Translations under genes and position numbers: made by a program
Notes under the pieces: generated by a model
The model's input: the letters and a program-made list of their open reading frames with translations, nothing else
The model's database searches: none
What the model was told of the DNA's origin: nothing
Assembly (NCBI RefSeq): GCF_003853415.1
Contig: NZ_QTPP01000013.1
Location: forward strand, 1 to 64,000
Reading direction: 5' to 3'
DNA length: 64,000 nt
Source of the DNA: Burkholderia sp. Bp9142
Lineage (GTDB): Bacteria; Pseudomonadota; Gammaproteobacteria; Burkholderiales; Burkholderiaceae
Shown here: positions 17,141-25,198 of the stretch, piece by piece
Layout of the letters: the number at the start of each line of letters is the position of its first letter
Position numbering within the stretch: the stretch's first letter is position 1

Positions 17141-18898
17141 ATGAACCGGCCCCTTTCCGGACGGATTGCCCGCATGCTCCCGGGCGTTGCGCTGCTCGCG
17201 GATTACCGGCGCGCGTGGCTGTCGCGCGACCTGTACGCGGGCATCGCGCTGTCCGCCGTGCTGGTGCCGGTCGGCATGAGCTATGCGCAGGCGGCCGGGT
17301 TGCCCGCCATCACCGGGCTCTATGCGTCGATCGCCGCGATGCTCGCCTATGCGCTGCTCGGCCCGAGCCGGATCCTCGTCCTCGGCCCGGATTCCGCGCT
17401 CGCGGCACTGATCGCGGGCGCCATCGCGCCGCTCGCCGGCCATGATCCGCAGCGCGCGATCGCGCTTTCCGGCGCGCTGGCGCTGTCGGCAGGAACGATC
17501 TGCATCCTGCTCGGCGCGCTCGGCCTCGGCTTCGTCACCGATCTGCTGTCACGCCCGATCCAGTACGGCTACCTGAACGGTATCGCGATCGCACTCGCGC
17601 TCGGGCGGCTGCCCGAGCTGTTCGGCATGCCGGTGTCGGGGGGCGACGTGTTTTCCAGCGTCCCGCGTATCGTGCATGCGTTCGTCGCCGGCCGTTTTTC
17701 TCCCGCTGCCGGTCTCCTCGGCGTCGCCGTGCTGGCGGCCATTCTCGTGATGAGACGCGTGATGCCGCGCCGGCCCGGCGTATTGATCGCCGTGCTGGCG
17801 GCTACGCTCGTCGCTCACTTCGCGCCTTTGCACGGCATCGCGACGGTCGGCGCGTTGCCGGCCGGCATGCCCGCCCCGCATCTTCCGGTCGTCTCGCTCG
17901 CCGACGTGGGCGCGCTTGCGTCCGGCGCGATCGCCGTTGCGCTGGTGTCGTTCGCCGACATCAGCATGCTGTCGCGCGCGCTGTCCGCCCGCGCGGGCGA
18001 TGCGCCGGACCGCAACCAGGAACTGATCGCCTTGGGTGCCGCCAATCTGCTGGCCGGCGTGACGCAGGGCTGCGCGGTAAGCAGCAGTGCGTCGCGCACG
18101 CCGGTTGCGATCGCGGCCGGCGCGCAAAGCCAGGTCACGAATGTCGTCGCGGCCGCGTGCATCGCGATACTGCTCGTTGCCGCGCCGGCGCTGCTGACGT
18201 CCGTCCCGCGCACGGCGCTGGCCGCGGTCGTGATCTACGCGGCGTTCGGCATCGCCGACGTCCGCGGCGTCGTGCGGCTGTACCGGATGCGCCGCGGAGA
18301 ATGCCTGATTTCGGTGCTGTGCTTCGCCGGCGTGATCGGCATGGGCGTCGTGCCCGGCATCCTGCTCGCCAGCGCGCTGTCGCTGCTGTCGTTCGTCTGG
18401 CGGGCCTGGCATCCGTACGATGCAGTGCTGGGCCGGCTGGCGGGCGTGCGCGGCTATCACGACATTGCCCGGCATCCGGACGCGGCGCAAACGCCCGGGC
18501 TCGTGCTGTTCCGTTGGGATGCGCCGCTCTTCTATGCGAACGTCGAGATCTTCCGCGAGCATCTGGAGGCCGCGATCGCGCGATCGGCGTGCCCGGTCAC
18601 GCGCATCGTGGTCGCGGCCGAGCCCGTCACCGACATCGACGTGAGCGCCGCGGATCGGCTCGTGGCGCTGCACGAGGAACTCGGGGCGCGCGGCATCGCA
18701 TTGAATTTCGCGGAGATGAAGGGGCCGGTGAAGGATCGGCTGCGCGCTTACGGCCTGTTCGACGTGTTCGGCGCCGCCAGTTTCTTTCCGACCGTGACCG
18801 ATGCGGTTGCCCATCATGTGCGACGGCCGCACCGGCATGCGCGTGCCTGCAAAAGAAAGCGTGTCCCGCGCCGCCGCGTCTCGCAAAAGACGCGGTAG
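17141..18898 (+). CDS. SulP-family anion transporter with STAS domain
   Basis: This 585-aa membrane protein has the SulP transporter core: about ten or more hydrophobic helices to residue ~415, with GLYASIAAMLAYALLGPSR typical of the family. A cytoplasmic STAS domain follows (about 445-560; LVLFRWDAPLFYANVEIFREHL). The substrate could be sulfate, bicarbonate or another anion. The C-terminus is very basic. The start is uncertain: ATG 17141 is chosen, an upstream non-ATG start gives 7 more residues. It probably shares a transcript with the 71-aa gene. Confidence 0.9.
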   Translation: MNRPLSGRIARMLPGVALLADYRRAWLSRDLYAGIALSAVLVPVGMSYAQAAGLPAITGLYASIAAMLAYALLGPSRILVLGPDSALAALIAGAIAPLAGHDPQRAIALSGALALSAGTICILLGALGLGFVTDLLSRPIQYGYLNGIAIALALGRLPELFGMPVSGGDVFSSVPRIVHAFVAGRFSPAAGLLGVAVLAAILVMRRVMPRRPGVLIAVLAATLVAHFAPLHGIATVGALPAGMPAPHLPVVSLADVGALASGAIAVALVSFADISMLSRALSARAGDAPDRNQELIALGAANLLAGVTQGCAVSSSASRTPVAIAAGAQSQVTNVVAAACIAILLVAAPALLTSVPRTALAAVVIYAAFGIADVRGVVRLYRMRRGECLISVLCFAGVIGMGVVPGILLASALSLLSFVWRAWHPYDAVLGRLAGVRGYHDIARHPDAAQTPGLVLFRWDAPLFYANVEIFREHLEAAIARSACPVTRIVVAAEPVTDIDVSAADRLVALHEELGARGIALNFAEMKGPVKDRLRAYGLFDVFGAASFFPTVTDAVAHHVRRPHRHARACKRKRVPRRRVSQKTR

Positions 18899-18998
18899 AC
18901 GACAGGCGCACGAATCGATGCGGCAGTCGCCGCATCGCGCGGCGCGCCGGCCGGATCGACGCCGTCATCGACGCGCCCCGCCTGCGACACCCGCCGGT

Positions 18999-19238
18999 TC
19001 AGACCGTAAAGGTGTTCGACTTCCTCATCTCGATCCATGTCATCCCGGCGCGCAGCCCGTCGATCGCCGCCTCGCGCTCGGTTGCATGGAGCCTGCTGTG
19101 CGCGAACGTCCGCTCGCAGACGCCGTCCGGCGATGTGAGCGCGACGTGGATCCGGCAGCGGAAGCCGCCCGTTTCGGCCGTGGTCGTCTCGATCGCGACC
19201 GACCAGTCCGCTTCGTGAAGTTCGCCCGAAATTGTCAT
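18999..19238 (-). CDS. Small conserved-looking protein (79 aa)
   Basis: This 79-aa soluble protein (MTISGELHEADWSVAIETTT) matches no family I can name. The ATG follows CCAGGAGGGAAGTCAC, a very strong RBS. A longer frame upstream overlaps the BON gene end and is rejected. It lies 55 bp downstream of the BON gene in the same direction, so it is probably in that FNR-box operon. It converges with the SulP gene. Confidence 0.7.
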   Translation of the reverse strand: MTISGELHEADWSVAIETTTAETGGFRCRIHVALTSPDGVCERTFAHSRLHATEREAAIDGLRAGMTWIEMRKSNTFTV

Positions 19239-19293
19239 GTGACTTCCCTCCTGGCGCGGCGCGGGCTGCCCGTCCATCCGCCGCCGGCCCGAC

Positions 19294-19944
19294 TTACTCG
19301 ACCACCAGGTCGTCGACGACGGCGCGCACGCCTCGCGCGGACCACGCGGCACCGCGCACGGCCTTGCGTTCGGCGAACGAGCCGACCTTGCCGGACAGTC
19401 TCACCGTGCCGTCGTGCACGTCGACCACGATATGCTTTGCCTCACGCTCCGCGTGGCGCATGATCGCGCGCTTGATGTTGCCGCCGATGTCGGACGCACC
19501 CACCGTACCCTGCACCGCGATGTGGTCGGTCACGCCCGTCACGCTGCGCATCTGCGAGATCGACCGCACGGCCAGGTGGCTCTGGTACGCCCAGTCGACC
19601 TTGCCGGACAACGTGATCCAGCCGCGTTCGACCTGCACCTTGACCGCGTCGTCATGCAGTCCGACCGTCCAGTGCAGCACCGAGCGCACTGCTTTCGCGA
19701 TGTCCTCGTCGGTGCGCACGTCGTCGTCCGGCAGATGCACGGTCATGTCGACGACGAGCGCCTTGACGCCGGCCACCCGGTTCGCCGCGCGCTCGATCGC
19801 CAGCTTCTCCGCATAGCTCGGCGGATGACCCGAAAGCGTCACGATCCGGTCGGCCACCTCGACACCGATGCGTGTCGCGTCGATCGCCGGGTCGGACTCC
19901 AGTTCATCCTGGACGTCCACCTTCAACTGCTTGTCGGTTTTCAT
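19294..19944 (-). CDS. Triple BON-domain protein
   Basis: This 216-aa protein has three BON repeats at about residues 5-70, 80-145 and 148-213, each with the V.DGTVRLSG / VERGWITLSG / VADRIVTLSG core. BON domains bind phospholipids or link envelope proteins, and OsmY is the best-known member. No signal peptide is seen, which is unusual for OsmY-like proteins. The start follows AGGAGAGCAGACG. The FNR box at 20021 lies 77 bp upstream. Confidence 0.9.
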   Translation of the reverse strand: MKTDKQLKVDVQDELESDPAIDATRIGVEVADRIVTLSGHPPSYAEKLAIERAANRVAGVKALVVDMTVHLPDDDVRTDEDIAKAVRSVLHWTVGLHDDAVKVQVERGWITLSGKVDWAYQSHLAVRSISQMRSVTGVTDHIAVQGTVGASDIGGNIKRAIMRHAEREAKHIVVDVHDGTVRLSGKVGSFAERKAVRGAAWSARGVRAVVDDLVVE

Positions 19945-20020
19945 CGTCTGCTCTCCTGTGAGCCGCGGCGCGCCTGTTCGCCGCACACAGCCAGATTTGC
20001 ACACGCGCGGCTCCGGATCG

Positions 20021-20034
20021 CTGACGCAGGTCAA
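20021..20034. promoter_or_regulatory. FNR-type box before BON gene
   Basis: CTGACGCAGGTCAA has one half-site mismatch at its first base. It lies upstream of the leftward BON operon; AATCTG on the minus strand at 19992-19997 could be the -10. Confidence 0.65.
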
Positions 20035-20076
20035 CGGATGCCTCGCGCCGCACGGCGTGGCCGGCCGATGCGTCGC

Positions 20077-20090
20077 TTGACGGCGTTCAA
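20077..20090. promoter_or_regulatory. FNR-type box before nitroreductase remnant
   Basis: TTGACGGCGTTCAA is close to the consensus. TATCGC at 20112-20117 is a possible -10, placing the box near -41.5 for the rightward broken nitroreductase. Confidence 0.65.
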
Positions 20091-20174
20091 CCCGATGCGG
20101 CCCGGCCGCCTTATCGCGAGATCGCCGATGCGCGACGTTCCAGGCACGCGCAGTTGCGCTTCAAGGAGACTCGA

Positions 20175-20605
20175 ATGACCGAACGGCAGTTGTTGGCCTA
20201 TTCGCCGGCGCCCGCGGCGCAGCCGGCGTCGCCCCAGGGCGAGTCGCCGCCGATCGTCGACCTGCCGCGGTCGATGCGCGCAACCGGACCGGCTATCAGG
20301 ACTTCATCGGCCGCGCGCCGCTGGATCTCGTCCACGTCGTCCGGACTTCCGCGTTACTCGACAGGCCGGTGTAACAACGCGACGTGTTCTCGGCAAGCGC
20401 GGCCGGCGCCATCGCGCAGGACGTCTCGCTGTACTGCGCGGCGGCCGGCCTCGGCACGGTCGTGCGCGGCTGGATCAATCACCGCATGCTCGCCGACGCG
20501 CCGCGGCTGAACGAGGACGAGTTGCCGAGCCTCGCGCGGACGGTCGGCTGTCGGATCGGCAGCACGCCGTCGCATGCGTGGGTGCAAATACGGCGGCTTC
20601 AATGA
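20175..20605 (+). pseudogene. Degraded nitroreductase-family gene
   Basis: The start (MTERQLLAYSPAPAA, with AAGGAG before it) lies in one frame. The segment TGYQDFIGRAPLDLVHVV lies in another, and a stop follows DRPV. The C-terminal part GAIAQDVSLYCAAAGLGTVVRGW lies downstream in that second frame. Together they read as pieces of a nitroreductase of the SagB-like type with at least one frameshift, one in-frame stop and internal loss. It retains an FNR-box promoter. Sequencing errors could explain single shifts but not the overall shortening. Confidence 0.7.
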
Positions 20606-20608
20606 AAC

Positions 20609-20632
20609 GGCGCGCGGACCGCGCCGCGCGCC
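20609..20632. terminator. GC-rich hairpin between convergent genes
   Basis: GGCGCGCGG and CCGCGCGCC form a 9-bp perfect stem with a 6-nt loop. It lies between the nitroreductase remnant and the convergent hsp20 gene. No U tract is present. Confidence 0.5.
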
Positions 20633-20678
20633 GGATCCTCACGATGGGCGATGCGTGCCGGCATCGCCCGCCGTCCGA

Positions 20679-21113
20679 TCAGCTGATCGTGAGCTTCTTC
20701 TGCCCGACCGGTGCCTTCTTCGGCAACGTCAGCGACAGCACGCCATCCTGATACGTCGCCGTCGCGCTCGCGTCGTCGATGTCGCCCGCCAGCGAGAACG
20801 AGCGGCTGATCGCACCGCTGTAGCGCTCGCGCCGGATCACGCGCTCGCCATCCTTCAGCTCGGTGTTGCGCTCGATCTTCGCGTTGATCGATACGGTATT
20901 GCCCGTGATCTGGACGTCGATGTCATCCTTGGCGACGCCGGGCAGTTCCGCGTTGACCGTATACGCCTTGTCGTTTTCCGTGACGTCGATCTTCATCGAC
21001 GCAAGATCGGGTTCGTCTGCCAGTGCCATCCCGCGCAGCGGCCTGAACAGCCCCTGGAACAGCTCGGAAACGGGTTCGATCGAAAACGGATCGTAACGCG
21101 TCATGTTGCTCAT
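20679..21113 (-). CDS. Hsp20/alpha-crystallin small heat-shock protein
   Basis: This 144-aa protein has the alpha-crystallin domain at about residues 37-140, with YTVNAELPGVAKDDIDVQI and the C-terminal GVLSLTLPKK motif (the A-x-x-x-G-V-L family signature). It is an ATP-independent holdase chaperone. The start follows GGAGTACGAACC. The FNR box at 21265 lies about 150 bp upstream, so low oxygen rather than heat may be the main cue. The same frame stays open upstream but has no RBS there. Confidence 0.94.
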   Translation of the reverse strand: MSNMTRYDPFSIEPVSELFQGLFRPLRGMALADEPDLASMKIDVTENDKAYTVNAELPGVAKDDIDVQITGNTVSINAKIERNTELKDGERVIRRERYSGAISRSFSLAGDIDDASATATYQDGVLSLTLPKKAPVGQKKLTIS

Positions 21114-21264
21114 GGTTCGTACTCCTTCAACTGTTGACCTGCGGCCGTCGCCTTCGTCCCGACGGCATCGGCTGCAATGAAGATCGGATGGCGCGACGCC
21201 GCAGGCCGCGCAAGGGACGAGTGGTCTTTTGAAATCCAGCGTACCCGCTCGCCCAGGCACGCGC

Positions 21265-21278
21265 TTGATGCGCGTCAA
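21265..21278. promoter_or_regulatory. FNR-type box before hsp20
   Basis: TTGATGCGCGTCAA fits the consensus well. It lies between the end of the DUF1488 gene and hsp20, both leftward, so it should drive hsp20. Confidence 0.78.
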
Positions 21279-21292
21279 AGGCGGAGGCACGA

Positions 21293-21568
21293 TTACGTGC
21301 AGAACCGGAAGTAACCGCTGTGAAGCAGGACCGGCCGCCCGCCGATTTCCTCGAGCAGGCAGCGCGCCGCACGTTCGATGGCGGGACGATGACGCGCAAA
21401 GGCGTCGACGAGATCCTGCTCGCGAGGCGACGCCGCGCGGAAGTGATCTTCCAGCGCTTCCGCGGTGATCGCGCAGCGCACGCGGCGGCCTTCGACGAGC
21501 GCCGGAAAGCTCAGCGTGGGATCGAGGCCGCAATACGTCGGATGTTCGGAAGGAAACGAGATCTGCAT
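21293..21568 (-). CDS. DUF1488-family protein
   Basis: This 91-aa protein has the DUF1488 pattern: it starts MQISFPSEHPTY, then has FPALVEGRRVRCAITAEALEDHF. The family has no known function but is common in Burkholderia stress loci. The ATG at 21568 follows AGGTGATC at good distance; a GTG three codons earlier is the alternative. It is 29 bp downstream of the usp gene and likely shares its FNR-controlled promoter. Confidence 0.8.
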   Translation of the reverse strand: MQISFPSEHPTYCGLDPTLSFPALVEGRRVRCAITAEALEDHFRAASPREQDLVDAFARHRPAIERAARCLLEEIGGRPVLLHSGYFRFCT

Positions 21569-21597
21569 GATGATCACCTGGGCAGGTGGCGCGGCAG

Positions 21598-22071
21598 CTA
21601 GGCCGCCGCGACGGTGGCGTGCGCGGCGTCCTCGCCGCGCACGAGCAGGACCGGGCGGCTCGTTGTGCGGAGGAAGCGTTCGGCGACACTGCCGAGCACC
21701 AGCCGCCGGACACCGCGTCGACCGTGCGTGCCGAGCACGGCCAGGTCGATCGAATGGTCGACGGCGTATTGCTGCAGGCGCTCCGCGACGTCCTGGCCGA
21801 AATCGGTCTCGATGATTTCCGTCTCGCCGTTGACTGCCGCGCGCGAGATCGTCCGGCCGGCATCCCGCAGTATCGTCGCGCCATGCTGCCGGATCGCGTC
21901 GAGCAAGGCTTCGGGCTCCATGCGGCCGCCGTAGGCGAACAGGGTCGATTTATCGACGACGAAGACGGCGAACAGCCGGGCACCGCATACCCTGGCCATC
22001 CTGAGACCCTCGTCGAGCGCCTGTTGCGCGGAAGGACTGCCGTCCGTTGCGACCATGATATTCGTGTACAT
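21598..22071 (-). CDS. Universal stress protein, single-domain
   Basis: This 157-aa UspA protein starts MYTNIMVATDGSPSAQQAL and carries GTHGRRGVRRLVLGSVAERFLR, the nucleotide-binding motif. The ATG follows GAAGG, with an FNR box 79 bp further up at 22150. The frame is open well upstream but without an RBS. It probably heads a two-gene unit with the DUF1488 gene. Confidence 0.93.
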   Translation of the reverse strand: MYTNIMVATDGSPSAQQALDEGLRMARVCGARLFAVFVVDKSTLFAYGGRMEPEALLDAIRQHGATILRDAGRTISRAAVNGETEIIETDFGQDVAERLQQYAVDHSIDLAVLGTHGRRGVRRLVLGSVAERFLRTTSRPVLLVRGEDAAHATVAAA

Positions 22072-22149
22072 GCGAGCCTCGCTGAAGGAACGGACGTGTT
22101 TGCGGCGTCCGGATTCGTTTCCATCATCGGCACTCGCCGCAAGCCCGCG

Positions 22150-22163
22150 TTGACCGAGGTCAA
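22150..22163. promoter_or_regulatory. FNR-type box before usp
   Basis: TTGACCGAGGTCAA has full dyad symmetry in its half-sites. ATGATG on the minus strand at 22122-22127 is a weak -10 at class II spacing for the leftward usp. Confidence 0.75.
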
Positions 22164-22305
22164 CGGTTTGGAACCGCATCGAAATCGGCGCGCGACCACA
22201 CGGGCGGCCAGCGCCGCATGCCGGCCGAAGCCGTCTGCCGTGAGCCGTGAGCCGGGCAACCGAGACGTGAGAGGCCGCATTGTCGAGGTGCGGCGGCACT
22301 TGCCG

Positions 22306-22746
22306 CTAACGGGGCGGGTTCTCGTACGACTGGAAACCGTTCTCCATGTCGAGGATTTTCCTGGCGCACGCATCGTATTGCCACCCCGGGCCGCCATTGC
22401 TGTCGTACATGCCCCTGCACATCGCCTTGAGCCGGATCACGGCGCCACCGTCGCCCGATGCCGTGCGCGATGCCCAGAGATAGACTTCTCCCGCCAGATA
22501 CGGTTGCGCCGTTTCGATCAGGTCGGCGCTCGCTCGCGTGATTCGGGTTGACGAACGGGCTTCGACGTAGCGCCGCGTGCGACTCCACGCACGATCGCAT
22601 TCCGGCGGCGTCGAACACTGCAGCGATGCAGCCTGACGCATCGCAAGCAGTTGCGTTTCCGTCGTCCTGAATGTCCCGGCCCGCTCTGCTCCGGCACATG
22701 CGCCCAACGCGAGCAGCACACCGACCATCAACGCCCGTCGTTTCAT
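22306..22746 (-). CDS. Small lipoprotein of unknown function
   Basis: This 146-aa protein starts MKRRALMVGVLLALGACAG, a lipoprotein signal peptide with lipobox LGAC, so Cys18 should be lipidated. The mature part has two cysteine pairs (CSTPPEC, and C in MCRGMY and DACARK) and a YLAGEVYLWAS segment that I do not recognise. The start is set by the signal peptide; there is no strong RBS. An FNR box with a good -10 (TACAGT, minus strand, 22888-22893) lies upstream. Confidence 0.75.
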   Translation of the reverse strand: MKRRALMVGVLLALGACAGAERAGTFRTTETQLLAMRQAASLQCSTPPECDRAWSRTRRYVEARSSTRITRASADLIETAQPYLAGEVYLWASRTASGDGGAVIRLKAMCRGMYDSNGGPGWQYDACARKILDMENGFQSYENPPR

Positions 22747-22914
22747 CGTGAATGCCTCGTCAGGCCGTGAGTTCCGCCCGCAATCGAGCGACGTGACCGC
22801 GCCCGACGTCAATCCCGCCAGGTTGCGGCGCGCAGGCTGCATGCCGCACGCTGTCACGCTGTCACGCGTTAACGGGTGCTGGAACCGACTGTATTGCCGC
22901 TTGCGCGAGCGCGG

Positions 22915-22928
22915 TTGACCTGCGTCAA
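22915..22928. promoter_or_regulatory. FNR-type box, lipoprotein side
   Basis: TTGACCTGCGTCAA lies 35 bp from a second box. TACAGT on the minus strand at 22888-22893 fits a -10 for the leftward lipoprotein with the box at about -41.5. The leader would be about 130 nt. Confidence 0.78.
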
Positions 22929-22949
22929 GCGTCCTCCTGCGCGGCAGGC

Positions 22950-22963
22950 TTGACTCGTATCAA
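22950..22963. promoter_or_regulatory. FNR-type box, kinase side
   Basis: TTGACTCGTATCAA is the second of a pair in the divergent region. It likely serves the rightward APH/P-loop kinase gene; CAATAGAGT around 22989-22997 includes a possible -10. The 230 bp between box and start codon hold no gene I can support. Confidence 0.75.
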
Positions 22964-23192
22964 GTCGGTACGCGGGCTGCTCGGCTGCAATAGAGTCCGT
23001 AGAGTCGGTGATCCCTGGCTTGCCACACCGATCCGGCTGCATCGAGCGAACGAGATCGCGCCGTTCTCGTTCGAACCCAACCCGCGGGGTGCGGCAACGA
23101 GGACGCGCGCCCCGTCTCACGGATCCGTTCATCATGTCCCGAAAGCCTCACGTACCGTTCGCACCGGCCGCGGAAATGCGCGACGAAAGGCG

Positions 23193-24755
23193 ATGCAGTT
23201 CGATCGCGCCGATCGCGCATTGAGCCGGCCCGTCACGTATCCGCACCCCGCGGGCTGCATCGAGCGGATCGAAACCCATCTGTCCGTCGTCTATCTGGCC
23301 GGGCGCTACGCGTACAAGCGCATCAAGCCGGTGCGCTTCGCGTTCGTCGATCTCGTGCCGCCTGCGCAGCGGCGCCGCTGCGCGCTGGCGGAGTGCACGC
23401 TCAATCGACCGTTCGCCGGCCCGCTGTACCTGGGCGTCTGGCCGCTCGTCGCACGCGGCCGGCGATGCGCGTTCGATGCGCCGGTGCGGACCGGCGGGCG
23501 CCGGCATCGTCAGCAGACGGTACCGGGCGAGTACGTGGTGCGCATGCGCCGGTTCGACGCGCGTGCCATGTTGTCGGTTCGCAGCGCGTCACACGACGAA
23601 GGGCGGGCGGATGCGGACGCCCTCGCCGATACGCTGGCCCGCCATCATCTGCATGCGCCGCGCCGTGCACCGCGCGGCCATCCCGGCAGCGCGGCGAGCG
23701 TCGCGGCCCAGTGCCGGTCATTGCTCGACACGCTCGACGTCACCGTGCCGGACGAAGCCGCGCTGCGCGCCTGGTACGACGCCGAGTTGACCCGTATCGC
23801 ACCGCTGCTTGCCGATCGGCATGCACGCGGTTTCGTGCGCGCGTGCCACGGCGATCTGCACCTCGACAACATCGTCCGCTGGCGCAACCGGATCCTGATG
23901 TTCGACTGTATCGAATTCGACGACGCGCTGCGCTGGATCGACGTGGCGAGCGATCTTGCGTTCGCGCTGATGGATTTCTCCGCCCATGGACGCGAGGATT
24001 GCGCCCACCGCCTCCTTTCCGGATGGCTGGCACGCACAGGCGACCATGCGGCACTGGGCGTGCTGCCGTGCTACTTCGTCTATCGGGCGCTGGTTCGCGC
24101 GCTGACCGCGCGACTGCGCGGTGACGAAGCGGCGCGCGCCCGCTATCTGCGCATTGCGTCGGCCATGGCCGATGCACGACGCGACGCGCACCCGCTGCTG
24201 CTCCTGTGTCACGGGGTGTCCGGCTCGGGCAAATCGCTGGCCAGCCGCGCACTGGCCGAGCGGCTCGGTGCGATCCGGCTGTCCAGCGATGTCGAGCGCA
24301 AGCGTTGTGCCGGTGTACCCGGGGACGTCCACCTGCCGCCCGGCGCCTATTCGGACGCGGCGATCGACCGGATCTACGAAAGACTGCTTTCGGAGGCCCG
24401 CGTAGTCCTCGACAGCGGCTACACGGCGATCGTCGACGCGACGTTCCTGCGCGAACGCAACCGCACGGCGTTCCTCTCGCTCGGCGCACGTTTCGGCGTG
24501 CCCGTCGCGATTCTCGATTTCGCCGCGAGTCAGGCGACGCTCGCCGCGCGTGTCGCCGCCCGGGCGGCACGCGGACGCGATGCCTCCGATGCCTCCGATG
24601 CCGATGCCGCCGTGCTGGCCCGACAGATCGAGCATGCCGACCCGCTGACCGAACCGGAGACGGCCATCGCGATTCGTTTCGACACCGATTGCGATGCCGC
24701 GGCGTACGGAAGCCATGCGTTCTGGACGCCGTTGCTCGCCGCGCTGCGTATGTAA
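23193..24755 (+). CDS. Fused aminoglycoside-phosphotransferase-like / P-loop kinase protein
   Basis: This 520-aa protein has two kinase modules. The N-terminal APH-type domain (to about residue 320) has the catalytic loop CHGDLHLDNI and the metal-binding FDCIEFD. The C-terminal AAA_33-type domain starts with Walker A GVSGSGKS and ends near the C-terminus. Such fusions are widespread and unstudied; there is no reason to infer drug resistance. The ATG at 23193 follows GAAAGG; the frame is open to 22950 but without a better start. A DASDASDADAA repeat near residue 470 comes from a short tandem repeat in the DNA. Confidence 0.85.
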   Translation: MQFDRADRALSRPVTYPHPAGCIERIETHLSVVYLAGRYAYKRIKPVRFAFVDLVPPAQRRRCALAECTLNRPFAGPLYLGVWPLVARGRRCAFDAPVRTGGRRHRQQTVPGEYVVRMRRFDARAMLSVRSASHDEGRADADALADTLARHHLHAPRRAPRGHPGSAASVAAQCRSLLDTLDVTVPDEAALRAWYDAELTRIAPLLADRHARGFVRACHGDLHLDNIVRWRNRILMFDCIEFDDALRWIDVASDLAFALMDFSAHGREDCAHRLLSGWLARTGDHAALGVLPCYFVYRALVRALTARLRGDEAARARYLRIASAMADARRDAHPLLLLCHGVSGSGKSLASRALAERLGAIRLSSDVERKRCAGVPGDVHLPPGAYSDAAIDRIYERLLSEARVVLDSGYTAIVDATFLRERNRTAFLSLGARFGVPVAILDFAASQATLAARVAARAARGRDASDASDADAAVLARQIEHADPLTEPETAIAIRFDTDCDAAAYGSHAFWTPLLAALRM

Positions 24756-24820
24756 GCCGGTGACGCGGGCCCCACGGGCAAGCGGCCCGGCCGCCTGCGC
24801 CGGGCGCCACGCCCGCGACG

Positions 24821-24985
24821 TCATGCGCGGAAACGCTGCTCGTCGATTTGCTGCAGCTTGCCGACTTCCGCGACGCCGGCGAGCAGCCCCGTGCGATGCC
24901 CGAGGATATCGTCGAGCGTCACGATGCCGACGAGGCGGCCTGCGTCGTCGACGACCGGCAGCCTCCGAATGCCCGACCGGCGCAC
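24821..24985 (-). pseudogene. CBS-domain gene remnant (C-terminal part only)
   Basis: The minus strand reads VRRSGIRRLPVVDDAGRLVG then IVTLDDILGHRTGLL and ends QIDEQRFRA-stop. This is the last part of a CBS-domain protein, clearly like the end of the intact CBS gene at 27938. The first CBS domain and most of the second are gone. A GTG can start the fragment, but no RBS is seen. An FNR box lies 17 bp beyond its 5' end, so an internal deletion seems to have fused promoter to gene tail. Confidence 0.8.
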
Positions 24986-25002
24986 CGGCGTCCCGGGCAG
25001 GC

Positions 25003-25016
25003 TTGACGCACGTCAA
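25003..25016. promoter_or_regulatory. Orphan FNR-type box
   Basis: TTGACGCACGTCAA is a full palindrome in its half-sites. No intact gene starts next to it: the CBS remnant begins 18 bp to the left and the DHH gene ends to the right. It is probably left over from the lost CBS gene's promoter. Confidence 0.65.
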
Positions 25017-25198
25017 CGTACCGCTCGCAAGCGCGGCCGACGACGAATGGGCGGCCGGGCTCGACCGGAATGGGCCTGGCCGCGGCCGTCCATGATTTGC
25101 CGCAATGGCCCTGCCCGGGTCACGGCCAAGTTGACGGTATGTCGTGACGTTCGATTCCGGCCGCGCCGCATCGCACCGATACGCGCGCCTGCGTCGGC

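Noticed and set aside
24580-24612. Short tandem repeat GATGCCTCC in the kinase gene
   Set aside because: It keeps frame and only gives a small Asp-Ala-Ser linker; too short to be notable by itself.
23193-24755. Aminoglycoside resistance gene
   Set aside because: The APH-type fold is fused to a P-loop kinase in a low-oxygen regulon; such fusions are common and not known resistance determinants.
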